This document shows positions 12,009-24,732 of a stretch of 64,000 bases of DNA, piece after piece; the first letter of the stretch is position 1; every line of letters starts with the position of its first letter. Below the pieces are notes generated by a model, which was given only the letters and a program-made list of their open reading frames with translations, searched no databases and was not told where the DNA came from. Position numbers and translations under genes: made by a program. Origin of the DNA: Flaccisagitta enflata (taxonomy: Eukaryota > Chaetognatha > Sagittoidea > Aphragmophora); the NCBI GenBank assembly GCA_965153355.1, contig OZ231128.1, positions 5,456,001 through 5,520,000 on the forward strand, given 5' to 3'.

Positions 12009-12134
12009 CGACGCTGCCTTGGACGTCAACGTAGGTGAAGGATAATGGATATGATTGGAATTGTTTTTATTATTATTGTTGTTTGAAGCGATGGTTGTTG
12101 TGGCTGTATCACGCTCTCCAACGCAAACGTTCAT
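10077..12134 (-). CDS. Candidate exon of a Gly/Asn-rich protein
   Basis: A single frame of 686 codons runs from ATG 12134 to a perfect splice donor context (CAAG then GTAAGT) whose exon end is at 10077, phase 0. The frame then stays open only a few codons into the minisatellite. Visible composition, in order: an Asn-rich stretch, a Thr run, a Gly/Arg/Glu block, about 250 residues of Gly runs coded by GGT repeats, a mixed non-repetitive block (about 380-480), three tandem copies of EWNHAGDGDILK-like 12-mers, GNDKYNGD repeats, an Ala run and a second Gly block. I do not recognise the protein. About 1 kb of non-repeat sequence staying open argues for coding. Against it: repeats are open by nature, the opposite strand also has open stretches, and there is no conserved domain. 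Confidence 0.38.
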
Positions 12135-12832
12135 CTTGTAAAATTTTGTACCACTTTTATATTTTTACCTGTTTCCTGCTCAATTTTTGTTTCCTTTCTC
12201 GTGTGTTTCTTTCTTTTCTTTTTTTTTCTTCTTTTCTAATTCTTCTCTTTCTTCTCCTGCCTCGCGTCCTTCAACTCCGTCTTCGTCTTTGTCTTCTCCT
12301 TCCACTTTTACTTCTTCTTATTCTTCTTTTTCTTCTTCTCTTTCTATTCCTTCTTCTTTTTTCTTTTTTTTCGACTCCTTCTTTATCAGGCCCTTCAATT
12401 TCTATCTTTCTGTTTATAAAGTCCACGCGTGATTTTGAGCGAAATGGGAGCTGAGAGACGACGTGAAACTAGGTGAAAAAAGCGATTCATGAATTTTTAA
12501 TCTTTAATGTTTTTTGCATGAGATTCGATTGAAGCAATGCCGCATAACATAACCACACTATCTCACACCCCCCACACCATCTCACACCCCCACATCCCCA
12601 AAACCATCTCACACCCCCACACTCCCCACACCATCTCACAAACCATCACGCTGGAATCAGAGCTTGTCCTCTCTCTATATATACTATCGCTCTATTTACA
12701 TCATTGAGTAGTGTAAATGAATTGTGCTGAAAGACAACATCTAACCATGTTGTTTCCATTACAGTAAGCAAAAAATTTCCAGGGCGAGTCAAACAGCTCC
12801 TAACAGCTAATTCCGCCCGGTAATGGCTTCTA
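12135..12832. other. Pyrimidine-rich flank and C-rich minisatellite
   Basis: Mixed TTC/TCC tract (about 12190-12420), then about six CCATCTCACACCCCC-type units at 12555-12645, then unassigned sequence. The first part would be upstream of the minus-strand frame; a TATAAAAG word on the minus strand near 12150-12160 lies too close to that ATG to be its obvious promoter. Confidence 0.45.
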
Positions 12833-13610
12833 CAGGGAATACCGCGCCAAGGGGGACAAAAGAAAACGTCATATTTCTGCTTTAAAAAATCATATCACAT
12901 TTCTGAAAAAAAACCTCAGAAAGGTGTGAACAGACAGTTTTTTGTAGTAAAAATGTCATAGGCAAAATTCAAAAAGTGTAGTCTTAATCATAAGTCAAAG
13001 AGAAAGCACAGATTTAACAATGAGCTTTTTTCACCATTAATAAGTTCCGGGAGAGATCACTTATTCCTTTCCTGCTTCTGAATGGATTAAGCTAAAGAGC
13101 TGGGGATGGTCTTGAATTAAAGATAATTTGATGAAGAATAGGAAAATTACAAGAAATTGAGTTATATATGAAAATTTGATTGGATCAGAGAGTGTGATGT
13201 GGCTAATTGCATGATGAACAATGTTTTCAGACAGATGAGACTGCCTGTCATCATGCTAATTACTGACAAATTCTGTTTCAAAGTAAAAATATTCTGATCT
13301 TAGGCAAAAACTACTTAAAAATAAACTTTTCCCAGCATTTTTGATTGATTTTATAAGCTTCTGGACTAAAATAAACAGAGGTGAGTATATTGATATCACT
13401 AAAAATGGACCAAATAGCCAAAAAATCATGCCTAACTAAGTGCTAAAAATGACATCAAACTTTTGCCAAAAAGTCTTTCAGTTTTTTTTTTTTTTTTGAG
13501 AAAAAAATGTCTGAAATTATCTTTCTAGATCTGTTTTCAGAATAGAGATTGCATTTCTGGAAGCAGAAATATGTCGTTTTCTTTTGTCCCTTTTGGCATG
13601 GTATTCCCTG
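12833..13610. mobile_element. 778-bp Tc1/mariner-like MITE, TA target
   Basis: Inverted ends start CAGGGAATACC and pair over about 45 bp, including AGAAAACG and CATATTTCTGCTT words. Both ends are flanked by TA (12831-12832 and 13611-13612). CAGGG-type ends with a TA duplication are typical of Tc1/mariner. No transposase frame remains. Confidence 0.75.
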
Positions 13611-14456
13611 TATAAAGTGGTGGTTTTAGTAAAAAAGAAAGTGGGAAAGAGAGACAATGAAAAAAAGGATAAGTAAGAAAGAAAGAAAGAAAGAAAAAAA
13701 GAAAGAAAGAAAAAAAGAAAGGAGAAAAAATACTTTATGTCCAAAAAGGCAAGTCTGTGCATAAAAAGGCTTTGTTAAAGGCTCACGAATCGATTAAAAG
13801 CGTGGTGAAACGGGCAACACATGAATTCATTTTGTTGAGCTTGAAGTTGCTCTTAGGCTTGAAGTCCTGAAAGCTTCTAACCTTTTTGCCATCCTTCACT
13901 GATGTGCACGGTCACTGCAGGCGACTCATTAACCCGCTACGTATTTCTCTCGCCCACCAGGTGCCTCTTTTTTCCCCAATTTGTTTGTTGTATTAGGAAA
14001 AAGTTCATAAAAACAATGCAACGCACTATGACTTGGTTTCCAGTTAGAAAAGAACAGGGCATTTGTTGGTAGAATTATATAGAATCGCTCAGGGGGCGTT
14101 TCTAGTCACAGGCAATCGCGTTTTGAACGGTCCACTCGATCGCTCGCTACATTTGTTCGCTCCACAGCGCTCCACTTTGCTATGCTCCATTAATGGGCTC
14201 GTTCACTCACTTTGCACACTCCCTGTGGGATGGTTGAAATTCATGAATATGTGTTCACGCTGTAAACGCGTTTCACGGGAACAATCTCATATCTTCCTCC
14301 ATTTACCACTGATTGAGCATCTGATCGCTGGGCTCAATAGGGTGTCAAACCTCGTCCTTCCATTGGTTTATTTCCAAGGCAGCAGTAGTTAACAACTCTA
14401 TTCTCAGGTCACCACTTTTTGCTTTTGGTTACCAATGGAAAGAAATTCCCATGTGG
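13611..14456. other. Unassigned region
   Basis: A short GAAA tract at about 13676-13730, otherwise apparently single-copy sequence. The open frame at about 14063-14392 has no recognisable domain and I do not call it a gene. Confidence 0.35.
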
Positions 14457-14590
14457 TTTTTAGGTGTGACAAAGCACCTCTATAACTGGCTGTGTCCGTC
14501 GGTCGGTTGGTCAGTCGGTCGGTTAGTAACGCACTCGTTGGAAGATCCAAACGTCGCACCTATTGGCCTACTTGGCCTCGCTCTCTTGTT
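14457..14590 (+). mobile_element. GTCY-hairpin element, AGGTG subfamily
   Basis: Starts TTTTTAGGTGTGACAAAGCACCT (hairpin AGGTGTG..AGCACCT), continues with a GTCGGT-type tract and a distal ACGTCGCACCT, and ends TTGGCCTCG. A second copy of this subfamily lies at 42446-42573. Confidence 0.75.
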
Positions 14591-14816
14591 CTGGAAAAAT
14601 TCGGTCTTTGATATTGAAAACTTATTGTTATATTTAGCAAAGTTTAAGGTTGAAGTAATTCCATGGCAAAAGGCGGCAATAAACATTGTTTTCTCTCCCA
14701 TAGGAAGCAATAGGATGGTTATGACATTGATGTTAATGGAAATGAGACATTGCAATTTGGTCACAGCACTCATTGCGACTGTATCTAAGGAGGAAACTAA
14801 GAAATTCCACAAAAAC

Positions 14817-15023
14817 TTTTTAGTTGCGTGCACGCGACTCTACACTCTACTTTGTCTGTCCGTCCATCAGTTCGTCAGTCTGTCTGTCTGTCGGTCCGTC
14901 ACAATTTTACTTTATTTATCAATTTCATTTCTTTAAGTCATTTTAGTTCATATAAGGGTATGGTCATTCTAAGTCATTCTAAATGTAGGTCTCGCACGCG
15001 ACTTATAGGTGTTGGCCTTGTTT
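14817..15023 (+). mobile_element. GTCY-hairpin element, CGCG subfamily
   Basis: Hairpin AGTTGCGTGCACGCGACT, then a GTCTGTCCGTCC tract, the distal copy CTCGCACGCGACT and the terminal GGCCTTGTTT. Length is about 207 bp. The middle is not shared with other copies. Confidence 0.75.
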
Positions 15024-15169
15024 CTCTGTTTATCCTAAATGCGTTCGGCGTTTGGCGCATTTTGTCTTCACTAGAAACACGCCCAAATGCGAAAACATGA
15101 ACCAAAGACGCTTTAGAAGCCTTAAACACAGTCAAAATGATTCTTACGATATTCAGAATGAAAAAAAAG

Positions 15170-15271
15170 ATGAAAAGACCGATGGACCAACGGAAAGACC
15201 GACCGACGGACCGAATGACAAACCGATGGACTGACAAAGTGATGTGAAGAGTTGCGTAGCGCGTGACTAAT
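15170..15271 (-). mobile_element. Partial GTCY-hairpin element
   Basis: A CCGACC/GACC tract followed by AGAGTTGCGTAGCGCGTGACT and TAATTG, the degenerate hairpin end in minus orientation. The other end is not evident. Confidence 0.5.
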
Positions 15272-15416
15272 TGTGTATTTGCGGAGATTTCAAAGCAAAG
15301 ATTGATCTTTTGTTTTACAATGATTGTTTGCGTTGAACGATATAACTTCCGGTGTGAAAAATGATAAACAAGTAAAATGAACAATCGCTAACGCTAAAAA
15401 GTTCCTCCGAAACTGA

Positions 15417-15885
<469 letters not shown>

Positions 15886-16040
15886 TGAGGATATTGATGG
15901 TTCAGTTGCGCTCAGCAGAGTAGAAGCAGATTTTAAAATCATCTGAGAACATACTTATTTGCATGGAAATTGGAATTACGTAGGGATTTGAGAGGCATTG
16001 AAAACTGCTTCACTGCCAAACAGACGGTCCATAGGGAATA

Positions 16041-16274
16041 CCATCTAGCTCATAAATATACGGACACTTGAAAAGTAGCATCAACTTTAGAGAGGTGCTG
16101 CCCTTAAACAAATTGAGTTACTGACACCAGATCAGGCTCATTTCAAAGTGTTGTTTAAAAACTTTCAAATGCGACCAATCTCGGGTCAGTAACTTAGTTT
16201 GCTTAGGTGCAGCACGTTTGTGAAGTTGGTGCTCATTTTCAGGTGTCCGACTGTCCGTATATTTATGAGCTAGG
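16041..16274. mobile_element. 234-bp TA-flanked MITE, CATAAATATACGGACA family
   Basis: Imperfect inverted ends, CCATCTAGCTCATAAAT on the left and its shortened complement on the right, with TA on both sides (16039-16040 and 16275-16276). The subterminal word CATAAATATACGGACA is shared with the Tc1-like element at 43345-43933. The interior is a hairpin with an AAACAAATTGAG word. Confidence 0.65.
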
Positions 16275-16277
16275 TAG

Positions 16278-16545
16278 CTAGATTCTATCCTCTAAGGGTA
16301 TGGTTTCTTGACAATGTTACCCTCGGGTGATTTGTTGAATTTTGGTTTAAAGGTAACAATCAATGCCCTGGCTACTTTTGGTAAGCAGTTTGCTTTTGGG
16401 TTAGATTGAGGAGGAATGTTTTTCTGATTGTTTTATGGAAAACTAGGAGTGGTGCGCGTATTAACTAGTCAGTGAGGGTTCACAAGACCCTCTTCCATTT
16501 ATTTCAGTTTGGGTTTAGTGAGGGATATTGTTCCACTTTTCATAG
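16278..16545. repeat. Dispersed repeat E, copy 1
   Basis: About 268 bp, beginning near GGGTATGGTTTCTTGACAAT and ending GAGGGATATTGTTCCAC. It contains the word ACTAGTCAGTGAGGG. Related copies lie at about 30985-31255 and 31275-31520, with fragments at 32246-32320 and 33437-33487. No coding signal; function unknown. Confidence 0.7.
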
Positions 16546-16576
16546 AAAATAGGACAAAGAAAGCGGTTATATACAT

Positions 16577-17176
16577 AACACCTCTCATAAAATCAGGCGA
16601 ACTGGCGAAAATCTATAGAAATAATGCAATCAGTGGGCTAAAATTCGACACAGAGGAAGCTAAAATATAGCAGTTTCACAAACTGGGGCCTAATTGTGTA
16701 CCCGGGAAAGTGCGTGGCTCTCGGAAAGTGTTATGCCAAAAAATGTAGAGAAAGATTATGAATGATTTTGACTTGGAAATTTTTGAATTTTGACAATGGA
16801 ACAACGTAAACCTTCTTGAATTTTATCATGAGAAATGTAAGAAAACATCATTTTTCAGGTTCTTATATCATAAACAGACAAAAGTGAGTCATCATTACCA
16901 AGATACAGTCATTGACAACTGGAAAAGTAACGAAAACTCTTTGTAAAAGGGAATGGTTTTAGCAACAAACTTGAAGCCAAACAAAACCTTTAATTTTCAT
17001 GATATCATTTGATACAGCTATTAGGAGCACTTGGTTGACAAGATTTGAACTTTTTTGTAGAACTCGTATGGAAACAACATGTTTTTTTATCATCAACCTG
17101 GTCTCCTGCTTTGGACTTTTAAACGCAATTATAAACTTGTCCTGATCCCAGTTCGCCTAATTTTGTGAGAGGTGTT
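16577..17176. mobile_element. 600-bp inverted-repeat element
   Basis: Ends pair as AACACCTCTCATAAAATC against GATTTTATGAGAGGTGTT-like sequence, extending through GGCGAACTGG. I see no convincing target duplication and no open frame, so the superfamily is undetermined. Confidence 0.6.
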
Positions 17177-17504
17177 AGTAAAAACTTTGTGCTTCTGCAA
17201 TGATCTCGATGAAGAACGTAGGCACCTCTATCAATTATATCTTTTTCCTTCCGAGCAGCAAAGTGGAAATAACTAAAACCAAAAAAATGAGAAAGATAAG
17301 CTAAATAATTGTTTAATGACACTGCACGTATGGCAGTGATGACGATGGATGATATTCATATGGGAATCACGTATGGCTGTTTTAAATGCCATAAAAATGA
17401 AAATTTTCGAAACCATTGAACGTTTCGTCATTCACCCATGTCAATAATGAGCAACAGAGAGATACAAGTGAAAACATTGGATGATAGGAACAGAAGAAGA
17501 GAGG
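17177..17504. other. Unassigned spacer
   Basis: No recognisable feature apart from short AT-rich stretches. Confidence 0.35.
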
Positions 17505-17595
17505 AAGAGAGTGAGAGAGGAAGAGAGAAAGAGAGGAAGAGAGGAAGAGAGGAAGAGAGGAAAAGAGGGAGAGAGGGAGAGAGGAAGGGAGGAAG
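17505..17595. repeat. GAGAGGAA-type purine tract
   Basis: Imperfect GAGAGGAAGA repeats with no pyrimidine-rich interruption. Confidence 0.9.
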
Positions 17596-17649
17596 AAGAA
17601 GTAGACGAAGATCTCAACGTGGCCAATAACTGCTGAGAAACGCGGTTTT

Positions 17650-17805
17650 TGCAAAGGCGTAACGGACCGACCGACCGACTGAACGACTGACGGACGGACG
17701 GACGGATGGACGGACGGATGGACGGACGGACGGACGGACGGACGGACGGACGGACGGATAGACCCTCTTATAGAGATGAGTTTCTGACGGACGCATCTAA
17801 AAATT
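17650..17805 (-). mobile_element. GTCY-hairpin remnant with expanded GGAC tract
   Basis: CCGACC and ACGG repeats (about 100 bp) followed by CCCTCTTATAGAG, the minus-strand form of the CTCTATAAGAGG word of subfamily B, and a GACGCATCT arm followed by AAAAA. The microsatellite appears to be the expanded core of such an element. Confidence 0.5.
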
Positions 17806-17939
17806 GGGGAAAAGTGGCCACAGGAAAAAAAAAGGAGGAAAAGGAGGAAAGATGGGAAGAATTAAAAATGAGCTAAAGGAGAAAAACAACATGGAAAAGA
17901 AACTGGAACGGGAAAACTCAAGTTGCCAATACCATAAAA

Positions 17940-18030
17940 CAGCCCAGAGACAGACAGACAAACAGAAAGACAGACAGACAGATAGACATACAGACAGACA
18001 GACAGAGGGGAAAAGAGAGAGAGAGGGAGA

Positions 18031-18074
<44 letters not shown>

Positions 18075-18238
18075 ACAACACAGACAGAACAACAGTTTGA
18101 GAGCGACAGACACAGACAGAACAACAGAGAGAGAAATAGAGAGAGAGCACCACAGACAGAAAGACAGACAGACTGAACAACATACAGACAGGCAGACAGA
18201 CAGACAGACAGACAGAAAAATGAGAGAAGAGAACACGC

Positions 18239-18274
<36 letters not shown>

Positions 18275-18285
18275 GAAGAGGCTGA
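17940..18285. repeat. CAGA/GA microsatellite cluster
   Basis: Alternating GACAGACA and GAGAGA tracts with a repeated word ACAGACAGAACAACAG (near 18079 and 18114). Complementary to the GTCT tracts elsewhere. Confidence 0.9.
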
Positions 18286-18420
18286 GTGGGAAGAGGATCG
18301 ATAAAGAACGAGATATAAAATGGATCAATAAACAACTAGTCATCCAAGGATCGCACATGGTCCCGCGGTATTCCGTTATACCTGCTGAGTGATCCAGTGA
18401 GAAAGTGGAGTGAGAGCAGG

Positions 18421-18855
18421 GCAGCGGCCCCAAAGGCCGATGTCCTGTAGAGCACAGGAATTTCAGGGACGTCCGTCCGTCCTGAGGAGGCTCTAGATGG
18501 CTGATTTATGCCACTGAAGGCATATCTGAGGGGTTGGAGAACATAATTAAGGCTTGGAGAGCAGATTTGAGGTTTAGACTGGTTGCATAAGCTGGGAGGG
18601 CTGATTGAAGGTCTGGAGGAGCGGGTTAAGGTCTGAGAGAGGCGGATTTGAGGCATGGGAGGGCTGATTTGAAGCTAAGAGAGGAGCTGGTTTAGGCTGG
18701 AGGGCTAGAATTGAGTCCTGGCAGGGCTAATTTGAGGCCTTGATGGTCAACGGGGGACGGAAGGGCGGAAGGGCGGGGAAGGGCGGAAGGGCGGAAAGAC
18801 GGACGTCTGGAGTCCCCCTGTGTTCTACAGGATATCGGCCCTTTGGGGCCGCTGC
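18421..18855. mobile_element. Family C element with inverted ends
   Basis: GCAGCGGCCCCAAAGGCCGA on the left and its complement on the right, both followed internally by CCTGTAGARCACAGG. The interior is a loose 20-25-bp minisatellite around GGCTGATTTGAGG. Related elements with the same ends lie in the 56-60 kb cluster. Confidence 0.7.
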
Positions 18856-18959
18856 TAAAAAAGGATCTATGAGGAAAAAGAAAACATGAAAGAAGCCAGA
18901 CGAGTGACTGACGCTACCGACAAGCATTCTCTGCAGCAACAGCTCTCCCAGGGGATGCT

Positions 18960-19559
<600 letters not shown>

Positions 19560-19728
19560 AAGTGCAGTACACACACACTCTCACACAACACACTTCATTT
19601 AAACACATTACGGGGCTAGGCATCAGTCTCAACAAAATTTAAGTGAAACTGATGCTTCGTCAAACGCAGAGTCTTGTGAAGATGTGAAAGAGGCGCGGGT
19701 GGATCGGATATTTAAGAGAAAGTAAAAG

Positions 19729-19939
19729 AACAAGGCCGGATACACGGCTACCCCAGTCGCGTGCGGTGGGCAGGGGCTGTATTTGAGGTCACTTTATCAT
19801 TTGGGCAGGAGCAGTGAGGCCAAAGACCCCAAAAACCCAAAAAAAGTAAAGTGTGATGGACGGACAGACCAACGGACCGACGGACCGACGGACGGACCGA
19901 CAAAGCGGGGTGTAGAGTCGCGTAGCACGCGACTAAAAA
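19729..19939 (-). mobile_element. GTCY-hairpin element, CGCG subfamily
   Basis: Starts ACAAGGCCGGATACACGGC, carries the distal arm AGTCGCGTGC at about 19759-19768, a CCGACGGACC core, and ends with hairpin AGTCGCGTAGCACGCGACT and TAAAAAT. Full length, minus orientation. Confidence 0.85.
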
Positions 19940-20009
19940 TGAGGGAAGAAAACTAGTAAAAAGAAAGAGCGCTAAAGGAAAAAGCGAGGGAACGAAAGAG
20001 CAAAGGAAC

Positions 20010-20562
20010 CTAAAAGAAACAAAGAAACAAAGAAACAAAGAAACAAAGAAACAAAGAAACAAAGAAACAAAGAAACAAAGAAACAAAGAAACAAAGAAAC
20101 AAAGAAACAAAGAAACAAAAAAAACAAAGATAATAGGATAAAAAGAAACAAAGAAACAAAGAAACAAAGGAACAAAGATAAAAGAAAAAAAGAAAAAAAA
20201 ACAAAAAAAAAACAAGAGGCAAGAAACAAAAACATGGAGAACAAAGAAACAAAGGATCAAAAACAAAGCAAGAAACAAAGGAAAAAACAAAGAAACAAAG
20301 AAACAAAAAACAAAATAACAAAGAAACAAAGAAACAAAGAAACAAAGAAACAAAGAAACAAAGAAACAAAGAAACAAAGAAACAAAGAAACAAAGAGACA
20401 AAGAATTAAAGAAACAAAGAAACAAAACAAAGAAACAAAGAAACAAAAATACGAAACAGAAAGAAACAAAAAAGAAACAAAGAAACAAAAACAAAAACAA
20501 GAAACAAAGAAACAAAAGAAACAAGAAACAAAGAAACAATTGAAGATAGAAACAATGAAACA

Positions 20563-20626
<64 letters not shown>

Positions 20627-20660
20627 CAGAAAGAAAGAAAGAAAGAAAGAAAGATATAGA
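20010..20660. repeat. (AAAGAAAC)n and (GAAA)n array
   Basis: About 550 bp built on an 8-bp unit AAAGAAAC with slippage, passing into a pure GAAA tract at 20563-20654. Confidence 0.95.
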
Positions 20661-20674
20661 GGTTATTGAGGTGC

Positions 20675-20697
20675 TGTGTCGCACCTTAAAAGTTAGG
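20675..20697 (-). mobile_element. Hairpin end of the AGGTG subfamily
   Basis: AGGTGCTGTGTCGCACCT followed by TAAAAG, the minus-orientation hairpin terminus. The adjacent body is replaced by the GAAA array. Confidence 0.5.
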
Positions 20698-20959
20698 TGG
20701 ACAGGCAGCCAAACGGACTGACAGATGGAGGAAGATAGTCTGGAATGATCTACAAACGAATACATCGATAACCATACGTGCAAACCGACAGATAGATATA
20801 CAGACAGATAGACAGACAGCCAGTGCCAGTGCAAGAAGGGATCTCCTTTTTGTGGCGATGAAAGAGAGAAGTAACAAGAAGAAATGAGAAAACATTAACT
20901 TTGGAAGGAAGGAATTTGAAGTGAAAATAAAGAGGATGAAAAGAACCGCCGAAAGAAGA

Positions 20960-21020
20960 GAGAGAGAGAGAGACAGAGAGAGACAGAGACAGAGACAGAG
21001 TCAGAGACAGAGACAGATAA
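20960..21020. repeat. GA and CAGAGA tract
   Basis: GAGAGA passing into GACAGA repeats, about 60 bp. Confidence 0.9.
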
Positions 21021-21072
21021 CAGCGATCGCGTGGAATCATCAAGTGGTCTGTATTCATGTAGTTCCTCATCA

Positions 21073-21198
21073 GAACAAGGGCGTATACACCCCCCCCCCC
21101 AGTCGCCTACGGGTGGGCAGGAGCGGAAAACAGTAACATGACGTGACCGACAGACCGACACGGCATGTTCTAGAGTCGCTTGTCCGCGACTAAAAATG
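21073..21198 (-). mobile_element. GTCY-hairpin element, short copy
   Basis: Begins GAACAAGGGCGTATACACC, has the distal arm CAGTCGCCTACGGGTGGGCAG, a short GACCGACAGACC core and ends AGTCGCTTGTCCGCGACT then AAAAAT. The core is reduced to a few units. Confidence 0.7.
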
Positions 21199-22017
21199 CC
21201 CGAGTCGCGTTCAGAAAGCGGGCGTGAGCTGGTTTACGTGATGGAGAATCGCAAGGAATCACAAGGAAAATCGCGTTTCATTAATAAGACTCTATGACGG
21301 CTTCCCTCCGAAGGCAACATTTGTGTTTCAAAGAAGGTCAAAATGAAAAAAATGTATAAATGAAAATGCAAAAATAAGTGAATAAAAGTGATTGAGATGG
21401 CTCTGACATAATATTTAAAAGAAAAATTTGCATTTATTTAGCAAGAGGACTAAGTTTTGCCAATGTTACTAAAAAATTGTTTTGAAAAATTGTACTTATT
21501 TAATTTTTGGTCACTGACAGGGGGCTGGTCGAAATTCTAAATTTGCATAGAAAATGAAAAAATGAAAAAACAAAAAACATAGTTCTCTTCCCAAATCGAT
21601 TACGGAGAGAACTATGTTTTTGAAAATGCAAAATTTCCCTGTGTTTGGCTCCCTTAGAATTTCGACCTCAGAAAATGAAAAAAAGTGTAAGCAGAAATTC
21701 ACCAAAAAACATCATTTTCATGCTTGTTTTCATGTTAATCGCATAGTTCAAACTGCATTTTAAGTCAGAATACAATGAAAGTATATGCACCAGGCGTCTT
21801 TAGAGACAATTTGTTTAAAAAAACCATTCCAGGTTCATTTTTGTCCTCATAATGATGCAAAAAGTATGGTGAAACACTTCATTTTTTTCATAAATTTTCT
21901 GTCCTATCAAGATTTGTCTTATGCAACTTCTCAGAGACTAAAAGTAAAACTCGGGTCTGCTAAAGGGATGAATAACGGAGCAATCGTTTCCTCCTTCTTT
22001 TACTTTTTTCTTCTTCT
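21199..22017. other. Unassigned region containing a hairpin
   Basis: A stem-loop at about 21524-21667 pairs GGTCGAAATTCTAA with TTAGAATTTCGACC, and an inner ACATAGTTCTCT with AGAGAACTATGT. The remainder has no recognisable gene or repeat. Confidence 0.5.
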
Positions 22018-22302
22018 TCTCCCTCTTTGTCTCCTAGTCTCTTTCTTTTCCTCGGATCTTTCCTCCTTACTTCTCTCTCACCTTCTTCTTCTTCTTCTTC
22101 TTCTTCTTCTTCTTCTTCTTCTTCTTCTTCTCCTTCTTCTTCTTCTTCTTCTTCTTCTTCTTCTTCTTCTTCTTCTTTTTCTTTTTCTTTTTCTTTTTCT
22201 TCTTCTCTTTCTTCTTCTTCTTCTTCCTGTACATTTTCTTCTTCTTCTTCTTCCCCTTCTTCTTCTACTTCTTCTTCTTTTTCTTTTTCTTTTTCTTTTT
22301 CT

Positions 22303-22334
<32 letters not shown>

Positions 22335-22595
22335 TTTCTTTTTCTTTTTCTTTTTCTTTTTCTTCTTCTTCTTCTTCTTCTTCGTCTTCTTCTTCTTCTT
22401 CTTCTTTTCTTCTTCTTCTTCTTCTTCTCCTTCTTCTTCTTGCTGCTGCTGCTTCTTCTTCTTCTTTTTTTTCTTCTACTTCTCCTCTCTCATCTTTTCT
22501 TCTGCTTCTTCTTCTTTTTTTTTTCTTCTACTTCTCCTTTCTCTTCTTTTCTTCTGCTCCTTATTTTTCTTCTTTCCCCCCCCCCCCTCCATTCT
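22018..22595. repeat. (TTC)n / (TTTTTC)n tract
   Basis: About 570 bp of TTC repeats with a TTTTTC hexamer block at about 22279-22360, ending in a run of 13 C near 22576-22588. Confidence 0.95.
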
Positions 22596-22938
22596 ACTTC
22601 CTCTTTTTTATCAAAAGCTTGCAGAAGCAATTAACTGCGGCTCATTCGGTCTTTGTCATTCTTTCATTTTCTCTCCATCTCACTCTCTCCATCATCCAAC
22701 AATTTCATACACAGCCATGGTTTCCAATGGATTTCTCCACTTTAAAATTGTCCTCTTCGGGTTGTTAACATTTTCTTTCTCTGCCTTTTCCTGGGAGGTG
22801 TGTTTTGTTCCTTTCTTGGTTTGCTTGATTTTCTTTTTCCTTTTTCCGTTTCTTGATTTTCTGCTTTGGTTAGTTTTACTTTTTCAATGAAATTCAAAGA
22901 GCAAAGTAGATGAAACGTGCAAAACCAAATGCGGCACA

Positions 22939-22943
<5 letters not shown>
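22596..22943. other. Unassigned spacer
   Basis: T-rich sequence with no recognisable gene or repeat. Confidence 0.35.

Positions 22944-22989
<46 letters not shown>
22944..22989. repeat. (GA)n microsatellite
   Basis: About 46 bp of GA with one GC interruption. Confidence 0.93.
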
Positions 22990-22990
<1 letters not shown>

Positions 22991-23041
22991 TACAGAATGA
23001 CAAACACTTAAAAAGATAGTACAAAAGTAAGCAGCCAGCCA

Positions 23042-23100
23042 TTCAGACAGACAGACAGACAGATAGACAGACAGACACAGACAGACAGACAGACAGACAT

Positions 23101-23145
<45 letters not shown>

Positions 23146-23283
23146 TAAACAGACCAAAAGATAAACCGACAGACAGGCTGAATCTGAGACGCACAGACAT
23201 ACAGATGAATTGACAGACAGACAGGCTAAACCTGAGACGCACAGACATACAGATGAATTGACAGACAGACAGACCGACAGACC

Positions 23284-23345
<62 letters not shown>

Positions 23346-23419
23346 TAAACAGACCAAAAGATAAACCGATAAACCGACAGACAGGCTGAATCTGAGACGC
23401 ACAGACATACAGATGAATT

Positions 23420-23483
<64 letters not shown>

Positions 23484-23515
23484 GGCAGACAGACAGACAG
23501 ACAGACAAACAGACA
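23042..23515. repeat. Higher-order CAGA array
   Basis: GACA tetranucleotides carrying three copies of a longer cassette (CTGAATCTGAGACGCACAGA with ACATACAGATGAATTGACAG), at about 23178, 23225 and 23388. Two copies are preceded by GATAAACAGACCAAAAGATA. Blocks of about 80-170 bp were duplicated, not just tetramers. Confidence 0.9.
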
Positions 23516-24155
23516 TAGGGTAATGTATGGCGTTTGTGAGAAAGTCTAGCTGCGGCAGACAGCCGCACACAGCAACGTCGTAAAACAAGCTACATGGGCG
23601 CATCACTCCGTTCACTCCCCCACCTCTCGCCCACCCCCACCCCCCCCACCCCTCGCCTCGCCCGTCCCCTAGAAACTAAGAGTCATATATTTGAGTCAAA
23701 AATGAAGAAATAAGACAGAGGTAGAAATGAAGTCGAAACAGAAGGACATTAATCACCGATGAAGTCGACAGATGGCGACAGACGGGAAGGTGACAGATGG
23801 TGACAGAGAATGGAAGGTAAAATTGATGGGTGAGCAAACGATGTGACAATGACGAACAACTCCGCCAAAAGAGAGAGAGAGAGGAAGAAAGACAAGTCAT
23901 ACAATACGACTAGGGCGGCTAATATTTGGCCAGGAATATAAACTGATTAATATTTGGCGAAGCGATCAATGAAATTCAATATCATTTGGTTAGGCTTTGT
24001 CCAGTGATTTATTCGCGTTGCTTGTTGAGCGCCACGCAGGTATTGATTATTGTTTTTGGCAAATACTAGATTCTAGTCAATCTTAATTACTCAGCACTCA
24101 ATTCGGTCAATAAAAGATGGCCAATTCTATCATCATCCATCAATCATCATCAATC
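23516..24155. other. Unassigned region with a C-rich tract
   Basis: A cytosine-rich stretch at about 23617-23670 has four or more runs of three or more C, so the minus strand could form a G-quadruplex. The rest has no recognisable gene. Confidence 0.4.
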
Positions 24156-24725
<570 letters not shown>

Positions 24726-24732
24726 CATAATC

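Noticed and set aside
10050-12134. Reading the Gly-rich frame as a collagen or silk gene
   Set aside because: No Gly-X-Y periodicity, no signal peptide and no known domain; the Gly runs come from GGT repeats.
14063-14392. Plus-strand 109-codon frame as a gene
   Set aside because: No domain, no splice or repeat context, and composition like neighbouring non-coding sequence.
23042-23515. CRISPR-like array
   Set aside because: The spaced cassettes are inside a tetranucleotide microsatellite with unequal spacing, and the genome is eukaryotic.
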